NCBI GenBank assembly: GCA_003641545.1
Contig: QNAU01000016.1
Coordinates: forward strand, 1-11,988
DNA length: 11,988 nt
Direction of reading: 5' to 3'
Origin: Thermotoga sp.
Lineage (GTDB): Bacteria > Thermotogota > Thermotogae > B21-G9
The notes beneath the pieces are model-generated. The model saw only the letters and a list, made by a program, of their open reading frames with translations, was not told where the DNA came from and did no database searches. Made by a program: the position numbers and the translations under genes. Position 1 is the stretch's first letter; every line of letters begins with the position of its first letter. Shown one piece after another: positions 1 through 7,148 of the stretch.

Positions 1-1
1 A

Positions 2-1087
2 TCCTACATACCTCTTCGCGAGATCGCGGAAATAATGGGATTCAATCTGAGATACGATGAACGGAGTAAGAAGATAGAAGTCGAACTTGGATTGTCTAAG
101 ATTCTCAACGTGAACATACTGACCGATGGAAAAACCAGAGCCATACTGGAATTCAGCAAGAGTGTGAATTACAAGGTTGTGGAAACCGATGAATCGAAGT
201 TGATAGTGGATGTGTTCGGGGCTTTCATCGATCCTCCACATCTGAAAAAGGAGATAAACAGCTCATCTCTCGTATCCTTCACTTTGTCCCAGTTCAATCC
301 ATCGACCGTCAGAATAGTATTTCATTACAACGTTGGAACGACCTTCAGGATCTCCGTCGAGGAAGTTGGAAGATTTGTGTTCGATTTTGAGAATGTCGGA
401 TACGTCGAGGAGATGGTGAAGAAGAGAAAAACCAGTGTTTCAAAAAGCATGAGAATAGTCATCGATCCGGGACACGGTGGTGTGGATTCCGGAGCGGTTG
501 GAATCTTTGGGAATTTGGAAAAGGATATCGTGTTGAAGATAGCGAAGGAGATGGGAAAGAAGTTGAAGGAGAAAGGTTTCATGGTTTATTACACAAGGGT
601 GGGGGACAGTTATGTGGATCTGTACGACAGAGCGAAATTCGCGAACTCCGTCAACGCCGATCTCTTTCTCAGTGTGCACCTCAACTCGTGCGATGACAAA
701 TCCGTCGAAGGGATGGAGATCTATTATTTCGACTTCTCGGAGGATGGATACATAAGAAGGTTAGTGTGGAGGGAAAATTTGGATCCGGTCAAGGATAAGG
801 ACAAGATAGCGATTCGGGTGATGAAGAAGAGGAATCACACAGCGGAAAGCTTGGAGATGGCAGAAGATCTCGCAAAATTTCTGAAAGATCGTGGATTCAA
901 GGTCAGAGGAGTTAAGAAAGGTGAGTTTGCCGTCCTCGCCTACACGAATATGCCTTCCCTTCTCTTAGAGTGCGATTTCCTCTCAAATCCGTCCGTTGAG
1001 ATGAGGCTCGTCAGAGGAAGTTATTCGGAAAAGATAGCGGAAGTCGTTGCGGAATGGATAGGGAAGTATTTCTCAAAGTTATGGTGA
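2..1087 (+). CDS. N-acetylmuramoyl-L-alanine amidase (Amidase_3) with AMIN domain, 5'-truncated by window edge
   Basis: Zinc hydrolase that cleaves the bond between N-acetylmuramic acid and the stem peptide of peptidoglycan, acting outside the cytoplasmic membrane. The frame is open to the left edge, and the codons before the first ATG (35) read SYIPLREIAEIMGF, typical of a copper-amine-oxidase-N-like repeat, so that ATG is internal and the true start and signal peptide lie outside. Numbering from that ATG: residues ~20-120 form an AMIN-like beta domain (TVRIVFHYN), and ~139-347 the Amidase_3 domain. Zinc ligands appear to be H147 (IDPGHGG), E162 (GNLEKDI) and H215 (SVHLNS); the catalytic Glu is E312 (LLLECDFLSNP). 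All key residues are present, so it should be active. It ends 19 bp before a metallophosphoesterase gene on the same strand and is probably cotranscribed with it. Family is confident; the biological role (division, turnover) is not shown. Confidence 0.93.
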   Translation, partial: SYIPLREIAEIMGFNLRYDERSKKIEVELGLSKILNVNILTDGKTRAILEFSKSVNYKVVETDESKLIVDVFGAFIDPPHLKKEINSSSLVSFTLSQFNPSTVRIVFHYNVGTTFRISVEEVGRFVFDFENVGYVEEMVKKRKTSVSKSMRIVIDPGHGGVDSGAVGIFGNLEKDIVLKIAKEMGKKLKEKGFMVYYTRVGDSYVDLYDRAKFANSVNADLFLSVHLNSCDDKSVEGMEIYYFDFSEDGYIRRLVWRENLDPVKDKDKIAIRVMKKRNHTAESLEMAEDLAKFLKDRGFKVRGVKKGEFAVLAYTNMPSLLLECDFLSNPSVEMRLVRGSYSEKIAEVVAEWIGKYFSKLW

Positions 1088-1093
1088 TTGAAA

Positions 1094-1099
1094 GGGAGG
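1094..1099 (+). promoter_or_regulatory. Shine-Dalgarno sequence of the metallophosphoesterase gene
   Basis: GGGAGG lies 7 bases before the TTG at 1107. It decides the start: the TTG is followed by a good signal peptide, and no better-placed ATG is present in this gap. Confidence 0.8.
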
Positions 1100-1106
1100 C
1101 GAGAAT

Positions 1107-3143
1107 TTGAGGAAGATCCTGGCATTTTGGATGATGCTCATCATGGCGTATCTGTTTGCCTTTGGTATGGTCGAAGTGTTGACGAATCCCGATGCCATGC
1201 CACTTCGAGGAATGTGTCCATACGAGGATCCGGAAGACATTGTGCTATCGAACGATGAATTAAGATTCACCGTGGATGGTTCGGGTGATGATGTCGGAGC
1301 GTTGAAAAGTGCTGTGTTGACATCCATTGGATACGATGCAGTTGGAACGATGAAATTCACGATGAACAACAAGCTCATAAAATTTCACGATCACATCATC
1401 CGGGATGGAAAGATCACCTTCTTCGGGAATGTGGATGATAGAAATGTGAAACTCGTGTATTCTCTGAATGGGAAGGATTTGAATGTATCCATCACCGTGG
1501 ACTCCAAGCGGAACGAAAATCTGATCCTGAGAATCCTGCTCAAGATATGCGATCTGTCTCCCGTCATACTTCGAGACAATCGAAGGGGAATGGTTTTCGT
1601 ACAAGGAAGGGATGTCGCATACCTCATCCGCATGGAGAATTCAAAATCCATATACACTGCCAAGGGGTTGATGATTCTTTCCAAGAGGAAGGCAGATTCA
1701 AAGAAAACGAAGTTCTCTCTGATGTTCCGAGTGGGCTTGGACATCGAAGAACTCCGGGGAGATTTTGAAGGGAATGTTGATGTGCAGAAATACAAGGTTT
1801 TGGATGAGAAAGGAGTGAAAGTGAAGGGGCTTAGGATGGGTATAGGGGAGAATGGAAAGATCTTGACGGTCTCGACAACCGATGATGAAGGCATCCTACA
1901 TTTCAAACTGCCGGTTGGAAATTACGAATTCTTCCCATACCAGATGGAAGGATATCGTGTGAAGAAAGTGGATCCGAAGAACAAAAAGATCATCCTTCAA
2001 TCAGTTGAGGGTGAATTTCTGTGGAGACCTTACATAACATCCCTCTCCACGGACAGTGCGTACCTGAATTTCAAATATTCGAAACCGGCGACTGCTTCCC
2101 TGATCTTGATGGAAGATGGAAAGATCGTTGGAAGAATGAAGGATCCCCTATTCGACAATTTCCACTCGATCAAGCTCGTGAACCTCAAATCCAACACAGA
2201 ATACAGAGTTCAAGTTCGGATCGATGGAAAAAGGGCTGTGTGTGGGTTCAGAACTCTCGATTCAGCGGAGTTCAAATTCGTCGTGTATGGAGATACCAGA
2301 ACGAACGATGAATGGCACAGGATGGTGGCTGAAAAGATTGCACAGGAAGAACCAGCGTTCGTGATAAATGTCGGGGATCTCGTGGACAGTGGGGATTACG
2401 AAGGATACTGGGACAGATTCTTTGATGCGGTGGCTGAATTGACATCGAAGGTCCCTTACTTTTCTGTTCTCGGCAACCACGAGAGGAACGCGATACTCTA
2501 TTACTTCATATTCATGAATCCAAGGGGAGGAGGGGATTTCGAGAGGAGATGGTATTCTTTCAACGCCGGTGAGGTCCATTTTGTCGTCTTGGACAGCAAC
2601 GTTCCACGTGGAACACCGCTCATGCAGGAACAGACAAGATGGTTGATCGAGGATCTCGAGAAGAACAGAGATAAAAAATTCAAGCTCGTTTTCTTTCACC
2701 ATCCCTTCTACACCAACACACCAAACGATGAACCAACACTCGAGGATGAATGGAGAGAGATATTCGAGAGATACCACGTGAACGCGGTTTTCAGTGGACA
2801 CATTCATGATTACGAGAGATTTTTCAGAAACGGGATACACTACGTGGTGACCGGTGGAGGTGGGGCACCTCTCGGTTTTGGACTTTATTCCAAGAAGAGA
2901 AGACATCTCCCGTGGTCCAAAAGGGAAATGGCGGGATTCCTTCACTACGTCTTGGCGGAAGTTGAAAGGGACAGGATAAGGTTCGTGGTGAAATCCGTGG
3001 GATTGTACATGAAAGTCAAGGATATCGTGATTCCGTGGGAAAGGATCATCGATGAGTTTACTGTGTATCCTTCAGAGATGTCTGAAATGTCTCACACCTG
3101 TGAAAAGGAGCTTCATGCCGAGATTCTTGGCAGTTTCAAGTAA
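1107..3143 (+). CDS. Exported purple-acid-phosphatase-like metallophosphoesterase, multidomain
   Basis: Predicted secreted dinuclear-metal phosphohydrolase; substrate unknown. It starts at TTG (1107) behind GGGAGG. Residues 1-22 look like a signal peptide (MRKILAFWMMLIMAYLFAFG). Residues ~23-215 form a region I do not recognise. Residues ~220-297 resemble a carboxypeptidase-regulatory-like beta sandwich (TDDEGILHFKLPVGNYEF), and ~305-385 the fibronectin-like domain that precedes the catalytic domain in purple acid phosphatases. The calcineurin-like domain spans ~388-635 with all metal motifs: GDTR (D396), GDLVDSG (D424, D427), GNHE (N457, H458), FHHPF (H531/H532) and GHIH (H565, H567). It should therefore be active. 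Residues 656-678, after the folded domain, are encoded entirely antisense to the 3' end of the convergent PurH-like gene, so the tail may be a late extension. Family is secure; role (phosphate scavenging or envelope turnover) is inference. Confidence 0.9.
   Translation: MRKILAFWMMLIMAYLFAFGMVEVLTNPDAMPLRGMCPYEDPEDIVLSNDELRFTVDGSGDDVGALKSAVLTSIGYDAVGTMKFTMNNKLIKFHDHIIRDGKITFFGNVDDRNVKLVYSLNGKDLNVSITVDSKRNENLILRILLKICDLSPVILRDNRRGMVFVQGRDVAYLIRMENSKSIYTAKGLMILSKRKADSKKTKFSLMFRVGLDIEELRGDFEGNVDVQKYKVLDEKGVKVKGLRMGIGENGKILTVSTTDDEGILHFKLPVGNYEFFPYQMEGYRVKKVDPKNKKIILQSVEGEFLWRPYITSLSTDSAYLNFKYSKPATASLILMEDGKIVGRMKDPLFDNFHSIKLVNLKSNTEYRVQVRIDGKRAVCGFRTLDSAEFKFVVYGDTRTNDEWHRMVAEKIAQEEPAFVINVGDLVDSGDYEGYWDRFFDAVAELTSKVPYFSVLGNHERNAILYYFIFMNPRGGGDFERRWYSFNAGEVHFVVLDSNVPRGTPLMQEQTRWLIEDLEKNRDKKFKLVFFHHPFYTNTPNDEPTLEDEWREIFERYHVNAVFSGHIHDYERFFRNGIHYVVTGGGGAPLGFGLYSKKRRHLPWSKREMAGFLHYVLAEVERDRIRFVVKSVGLYMKVKDIVIPWERIIDEFTVYPSEMSEMSHTCEKELHAEILGSFK
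3072..3143. other. 72-bp tail-to-tail overlap of two convergent genes
   Basis: The metallophosphoesterase stop (3141-3143, plus) lies inside the PurH-like gene, and the PurH-like stop (3072-3074, minus) lies inside the metallophosphoesterase gene. Codons of the two genes are in exact antisense register. The PurH-like C-terminus here (FTGVRHFRHL) matches the ordinary family end, so that reading is under clear selection. The 23-residue metallophosphoesterase tail is probably the side that was extended. No room is left for an intergenic terminator. Confidence 0.9.
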
Positions 3144-4436
3144 TTCTTCATCCTTCCTGCTTCCGCCGGGTTCTATCAGCGTTTCAACGCCGATTCGACG
3201 GAGTGAATCCAGGATTTCCTTCTCCAGTATGGTTTCATCAACCGCAACGGTGCATCCCTTCACCTCATCCTCCTCGAAATCTTTGGACGAAAATATGAGA
3301 TATTTCAGAGCCTCGGAAGCACTCGACGCGTTGTTCACCAAACCGATGCTCATTCCATTCTTTACCATGACGGCGGATGCGGATCTCAAAAATTTGGATA
3401 TCGTGACAGCCAATTTTCCATCCGCATTGAGATCCTTCGCCTTCCCCTGAGCATCCTCGAAATCCGTGTCGAACTTCACGAATCCATTTCCCAGAGAATG
3501 GTAAACATTTTTCTCATCCTCGATGGACATATTCCGCACCTTCACACTCTTTGCGGGACCTGGAATCTCTCCCTCAATATCCTCCGCAACGACCATGTAA
3601 ACGGAATCCGAGAGGAGTTTCTTGATATTCCCATCGATCTTTCCCTTGAACACTACCGAACCTCTCATTCTGGATCTCTCGCATATTCTGACGACCCATC
3701 TCACGTTCTCGATGGGGTCATCTAAAGTTGCGACCGCTCTTATGGAACCATGGGCACAGAGGATCGCGGAATGGTTCGGCAGGTGTTTCATCAACCTCAA
3801 CGCTTCGTGGATGTTGAGGAGGTTGTTCGAGGATAGCTCGATCCTGGTCGATGGTTCTATCCCCTCGAGGAATGTCCTTCTTCCCATCAACTTGTAGATG
3901 GATGCTTCCTGATGGGGATTTTCACCGTACAGTAGATCGTCTATCTTCTCAAGTATCAGATGTTCGAACTTCTCAGATGCATAGACTTCGGAGAGCATGG
4001 AGTGGATCTTGGTGTAGTAATCTATGAGTTTCAAAAGAGCCTTCAAAGATAGTTTCCTTCTCTCCTGGAGGGGAACATCACCGCACTCCTCTATGTGGTG
4101 AATTACCCTCTCGAGCCCTTCCCTGTCAACTACGGGAACGATCTCCCTGTAGTTCTTGACGCAGAATTTAACGAGATCACTCCTGTCCGTTTCAATCGAA
4201 TTGAGGAGAATCTCCTCATCCCTGAGATTCGATGGACTTGGTATCTCGATGACCATCATGTCGAATTCCGAGGTCTCCTCGAGGAATATCCTGTTCAGAT
4301 TTTCCAACCTGTGGAATTTAAAATCGCTTGGACATTCGAAATCCTTTGGAACGAACACATTTATCCCGAAGTCCATCAACGTTGGAAGAAGATCCACCAT
4401 TCCATTCGACATCCACAGCACTTTCTTGATGTTCAC
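3072..4436 (-). CDS. Divergent PurH-family protein (AICAR transformylase/IMP cyclohydrolase fold), probably catalytically altered
   Basis: PurH normally carries out the last two steps of IMP synthesis. This 454-aa protein has PurH architecture: N-terminal cyclohydrolase-like region (~1-150), then a transformylase-like region (~165-454) with YGENPHQ at 170-176, SSNNLLN at 202-208 and a C-terminal EPGGSRKDEE...GVRHFRH. Its active-site motifs are eroded. The usual KHxNPCG loop reads AHGSIRA (228-234), keeping only the His. The usual IGAGQxSR loop reads IGLVNNASSA (364-373), and the SDAFFPF segment reads VDETILE. The cyclohydrolase motif VKTLHP is not found, though a Lys-Asn (94-95) matching RAAAKN remains. 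The GTG start follows the fliY stop by 15 bp and fits the family start (short basic residues, then a beta strand). It is the last gene of the flagellar operon. It could be a pseudoenzyme, a nucleotide-binding regulator, or a functional variant; I do not assign purH. Confidence 0.8.
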   Translation of the reverse strand: MNIKKVLWMSNGMVDLLPTLMDFGINVFVPKDFECPSDFKFHRLENLNRIFLEETSEFDMMVIEIPSPSNLRDEEILLNSIETDRSDLVKFCVKNYREIVPVVDREGLERVIHHIEECGDVPLQERRKLSLKALLKLIDYYTKIHSMLSEVYASEKFEHLILEKIDDLLYGENPHQEASIYKLMGRRTFLEGIEPSTRIELSSNNLLNIHEALRLMKHLPNHSAILCAHGSIRAVATLDDPIENVRWVVRICERSRMRGSVVFKGKIDGNIKKLLSDSVYMVVAEDIEGEIPGPAKSVKVRNMSIEDEKNVYHSLGNGFVKFDTDFEDAQGKAKDLNADGKLAVTISKFLRSASAVMVKNGMSIGLVNNASSASEALKYLIFSSKDFEEDEVKGCTVAVDETILEKEILDSLRRIGVETLIEPGGSRKDEELLETAKNLGMKLLFTGVRHFRHL

Positions 4437-4446
4437 GAGATTACTT

Positions 4447-4453
4447 CCTCCTC
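4447..4453 (-). promoter_or_regulatory. Shine-Dalgarno sequence of the PurH-like gene
   Basis: GAGGAGG on the minus strand overlaps the fliY stop codon and lies 10 bases before the GTG at 4436. The spacing is a little long, but no other start codon lies closer in frame. It supports translation coupled to fliY. Confidence 0.7.
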
Positions 4454-5576
4454 ATCTCAGACTGTACAGTCTCTCCTTTTGACTGACTATCTCGGTTATC
4501 CTGACGCCGAAATTTTCACCTATGGCGACGACTTCTCCCCTGGCTATGAGTTTGCCGTTGACCAGAACATCCACCGGTTCACCTGTCAACTTTTCGAGCT
4601 CGATTATGGAACCTATATCCATGTCCAAGATCTGCTTTAAGGTCATTCTCGTTCTTCCGAGTTCGACGGATATCTCAAGCGGAATGTCGTAGAGCATCTT
4701 CAACCTGTCATCCTCTATCTCAAAAGGTTGTGTTCCTTCACTCTCCATCTCCGCGAATTCCACTTTTCTCACTGGAACCTTCTCTTCCTTTCTCTGTGGC
4801 TCAGCTGGCTGTGAAATTGTGACTTTCTCCTGTGTGAGTTCTTTTTGTTCTTCCTTCGTTTCCTCGAGCACTTTCTCCTTGAACCTTCTTATCAACTCTC
4901 TTATCAGATGCATCGAGTAAACCTCTACCAGATAGGTCGTCGCCAGATCCTCTATTTTCATCTTGAATTGCACTATGACGAGGGGTTCGTTTGGATCCGC
5001 CTGAACCGGTGGAAAATCTAAGTTCGGATCATCGAAATTCAGTATCTTGATGTTCGGTGGGGCTATGTTTATCACCATTCCGAGGAAATCGGAGAGCGTG
5101 GTTACGGCTGATCCCATCATCTGGTTCATGGCTTCACCGACCGCACTCAACCCTATCTCATCCACCGTCTCCTTCTCCGTCTTCCCAGTTCCTCCCATCA
5201 TCAGATCGGCTATAACCGCCGCAACCTTCGGTTCGGTCATCAAAACACTCAATCCCTTCAGACCTTCGGTGTATTCTATGGCTGTCACTATCATGTTCCC
5301 TTTGTATCTCTTCTTCAGGTCGTTCAGGGTCATCACGGAGACTTCGGGAGTCTCTATATTCACCGTCTTCCCAAGTATGGTTGACAGCGCAGTTGCTGCC
5401 GATCCCATCTTTATGTTCGATATCTCCGCTATGGCATCGAGCTCTTCGGGCGTCAGAGAATCTTCCGACTTGGAATCCGCCGATTCTTTCTCGGATCCGG
5501 ATGATTCATCCTCCTGTAAACCTTTCAGGAGTGCATCCAATTCCTCCTGACTGAGGAATTCGTTGGAGTCACCCAT
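4452..5576 (-). CDS. fliY: Flagellar motor switch phosphatase FliY
   Basis: Switch-complex protein that dephosphorylates CheY-P and forms part of the C-ring. A conserved N-terminal peptide (FLSQEELDALLKGL, residues ~7-20) resembles the CheY-binding segment of FliM. The CheC-like domain (~43-235) has two complete phosphatase signatures of the form [DS]-x3-E-x2-N-x22-P. Numbering from the ATG, site one is D47, E51, N54 and P77, and site two is S144, E148, N151 and P174. A charged linker (~236-290) leads to the C-terminal SpoA/FliN-like domain (~296-366). I chose the ATG at 5576 (7 bases after GGAGGTG, 1-base overlap with the fliM stop, TGATG); a GTG at 5579 giving a 4-base overlap is also possible. 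The combination of CheC-like and FliN-like parts separates it from FliN and CheC. Both sites look intact, so dual-site activity is expected. Confidence 0.95.
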   Translation of the reverse strand: MGDSNEFLSQEELDALLKGLQEDESSGSEKESADSKSEDSLTPEELDAIAEISNIKMGSAATALSTILGKTVNIETPEVSVMTLNDLKKRYKGNMIVTAIEYTEGLKGLSVLMTEPKVAAVIADLMMGGTGKTEKETVDEIGLSAVGEAMNQMMGSAVTTLSDFLGMVINIAPPNIKILNFDDPNLDFPPVQADPNEPLVIVQFKMKIEDLATTYLVEVYSMHLIRELIRRFKEKVLEETKEEQKELTQEKVTISQPAEPQRKEEKVPVRKVEFAEMESEGTQPFEIEDDRLKMLYDIPLEISVELGRTRMTLKQILDMDIGSIIELEKLTGEPVDVLVNGKLIARGEVVAIGENFGVRITEIVSQKERLYSLR

Positions 5577-6616
5577 CACTTTTCACCTCCTACCTCGACT
5601 CCTGCACCGTTCATCAGCATCTCGACGAGATCGATGGTTTCCTCGCAGATCTTGGTCACCTTGACTACCTTCCTGTCCTTCCTCTTCCCCGGTATTCCCT
5701 TGAATTTGGGGATCCCTTGAACCAGCACATCTATCTCCTCACCAACCTTGGTGTTCAGCCTTATCACGTCACCAACCTGAAGTTGTAGGAGTTCTCCAAG
5801 GGTTAAAACGCTCTTTCCAAGGAGAGCACTAACCTCTAATTTCGTTCTCAGCATATTTTTCTTTATCAATTCGATGTTCTCTGGGCTGGACTTTTCCGAA
5901 GATTTGGTGAAGAACATCTGGCTGGAGAACCTCGGGGCAAAGGGTTCCAAAACAGAGGACAACCAGCAGATGTTCATGAAGCTCTCAACCTGTCCTATCG
6001 TCAGATCGAAGGTTATCAAGAGCACCATCTCATTCGGAGGTGCTATTTGCACGAACTGTGGGTTTGTTTCCACCGCTTCTATCTCAGGGGTGAACTCCAA
6101 AAAACTCAACCATGCTTCTTTCAAGTATCCAAGTATAGCCGAGACTTCCCTTTTCATTATGTTAACCTCTATATCGGTCAAGGATCTGCCCAGGCTTCCG
6201 GTCACTATCCCCGGACCACCGAGCAATCTGTCTATTATGGTGAAGACCGCGTTGAGGTTTATCTCGATTATGGAACTGCCTTTCAACTCCTTGGCGGTGA
6301 ATATGACCATGAAGGTGGGATTGGAAACCGATCTTATGAATTCGTTGTAAGTTATCTGATCGATGGACACGAGATTTATGTTCACGAGCGATCTCGTTCT
6401 ACCGGAAAGGTAGGTTGACAGAGCCCTCGAGAAATTTTCGTGGATCATCTCGAATGTCCTTATTTGATCCTTCGAGAATTTCGTTGGTTTGCTGAAATCG
6501 TAGGTCTTTATCTTTTTCCTTTCCTCTTCCTTCTTTATCTCCTCGGCGGAAAGTTCACCCTTGTTCAGAGCGGCGAGTAAATTGTCTATTTCTTCCTGAC
6601 TCAGAACATCCGACAT
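5576..6616 (-). CDS. fliM: Flagellar motor switch protein FliM
   Basis: C-ring protein that binds CheY-P and sets the direction of rotation. Starting from the ATG at 6616 (346 aa), the CheY-binding helix is at residues 5-17 (LSQEEIDNLLAAL). The middle CheC-like, catalytically inactive domain spans ~40-230, with the conserved turn RLLGGPG (~130-136). The SpoA domain (~252-332) contains LTLGELLQLQVGDVI. In-frame GTG codons at 6625 and 6622 exist, but the Shine-Dalgarno sequence at 6622-6628 sits 5 bases before the ATG, and the ATG gives the normal family N-terminus. The gene starts 10 bp after the fliL stop and its stop overlaps the fliY start, so FliM and FliY are probably made in a coupled ratio. 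Length is normal for the family and nothing is missing. Confidence 0.96.
   Translation of the reverse strand: MSDVLSQEEIDNLLAALNKGELSAEEIKKEEERKKIKTYDFSKPTKFSKDQIRTFEMIHENFSRALSTYLSGRTRSLVNINLVSIDQITYNEFIRSVSNPTFMVIFTAKELKGSSIIEINLNAVFTIIDRLLGGPGIVTGSLGRSLTDIEVNIMKREVSAILGYLKEAWLSFLEFTPEIEAVETNPQFVQIAPPNEMVLLITFDLTIGQVESFMNICWLSSVLEPFAPRFSSQMFFTKSSEKSSPENIELIKKNMLRTKLEVSALLGKSVLTLGELLQLQVGDVIRLNTKVGEEIDVLVQGIPKFKGIPGKRKDRKVVKVTKICEETIDLVEMLMNGAGVEVGGEK
5584..5590 (-). promoter_or_regulatory. Shine-Dalgarno sequence of fliY, inside the end of fliM
   Basis: GGAGGTG on the minus strand is 7 bases before the ATG at 5576 and only 4 before the GTG at 5579, so it favours the ATG. It encodes the Gly-Gly near the FliM C-terminus at the same time. 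Confidence 0.8.
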
Positions 6617-6621
6617 ACTCA

Positions 6622-6628
6622 CCACCTC
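6622..6628 (-). promoter_or_regulatory. Shine-Dalgarno sequence of fliM
   Basis: GAGGTGG on the minus strand overlaps the fliL stop codon (6627-6629) and is 5 bases before the ATG at 6616. It overlaps the alternative GTG at 6625, which makes that start unlikely. Confidence 0.8.
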
Positions 6629-7148
6629 ATTCCACGGAGGAGATGGCTTTTATGTACAAAAATACACGTGCGACGCCGAACTTTTCCTTCTCCCCCACGA
6701 ATCCTGTTATTCTGTTCACCGCATCCTTTATCTGCTTCTTCAGAAGATCCAATCCAGCTGCGGATCCGAGTTCCTGAAATTCCTTTCTCAGGAATATCTC
6801 CTGTATGGCATCCAATATCTCATCCTTCTTCTCCGCGATTGAAGCCCTGCACTGATCACTTCCAACCTTGAAACTCAGAGAATCGATGACCACGATGTTC
6901 TTTCCACCTTTCAACATGAAAGTGTACATCGATCCGGGTTGAATCAGTATGGCTTTTATCTCAACCGGTTGTTCCTGTTGTTCTTGAGCTTTTTGCGCCT
7001 TAGCTTTGTTCGTTCCTATCATGTTGAGCATCAAGAATGTTATAGCGAAAGATACGACCGCCGCAACCACGATGGATATTATCAGGGACATCAATCCACC
7101 CCTTTTCTTTCCTTCCCGTATCTCTTCCTCCTCGGGCAAGGGTATCAC
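6627..7148 (-). CDS. fliL: Flagellar basal body-associated protein FliL
   Basis: Single-pass inner-membrane protein around the stator that supports motor torque. It has a short acidic then basic cytoplasmic N-terminus (residues 1-17), one membrane helix (~19-43, LMSLIISIVVAAVVSFAITF), a Gln/Lys-rich linker (~46-60) and a periplasmic FliL domain (~61-173). That domain shows the family's KAILIQPGS strand and the C-terminal helix-strand pair ending in RVFLYIKAISSVE. Length (173 aa) is normal. The GTG start at 7148 overlaps the motB stop by 4 bases (GTGA), the usual coupled junction. An ATG at 7091 with GGGGTGG nearby would begin directly at the membrane helix and is a possible alternative. Position between motB and fliM agrees with the assignment. 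Confidence 0.93.
   Translation of the reverse strand: MIPLPEEEEIREGKKRGGLMSLIISIVVAAVVSFAITFLMLNMIGTNKAKAQKAQEQQEQPVEIKAILIQPGSMYTFMLKGGKNIVVIDSLSFKVGSDQCRASIAEKKDEILDAIQEIFLRKEFQELGSAAGLDLLKKQIKDAVNRITGFVGEKEKFGVARVFLYIKAISSVE

Noticed and set aside
35..1087. ATG at 35 as the start of the amidase
   Set aside because: The frame is open upstream to the window edge and encodes conserved-looking residues (IPLREIAEIMGF). A secreted amidase should also have a signal peptide, which is absent after this ATG.
3000..3200. Rho-independent terminator between the convergent genes
   Set aside because: I looked for a GC-rich hairpin with a T run on either strand around both stops and saw none convincing.
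3052..3450. Plus-strand open frame of 132 codons after the metallophosphoesterase
   Set aside because: Antisense to the conserved C-terminus of the PurH-like protein and out of frame with the metallophosphoesterase; Ser/Phe-rich shadow composition.
4095..4640. Plus-strand open frame of 181 codons across the fliY/PurH-like junction
   Set aside because: Antisense to two supported genes, with no motif and no ribosome binding site. The other plus-strand frames opposite fliY (5047-5550) and fliM (5874-6350) were rejected for the same reasons.
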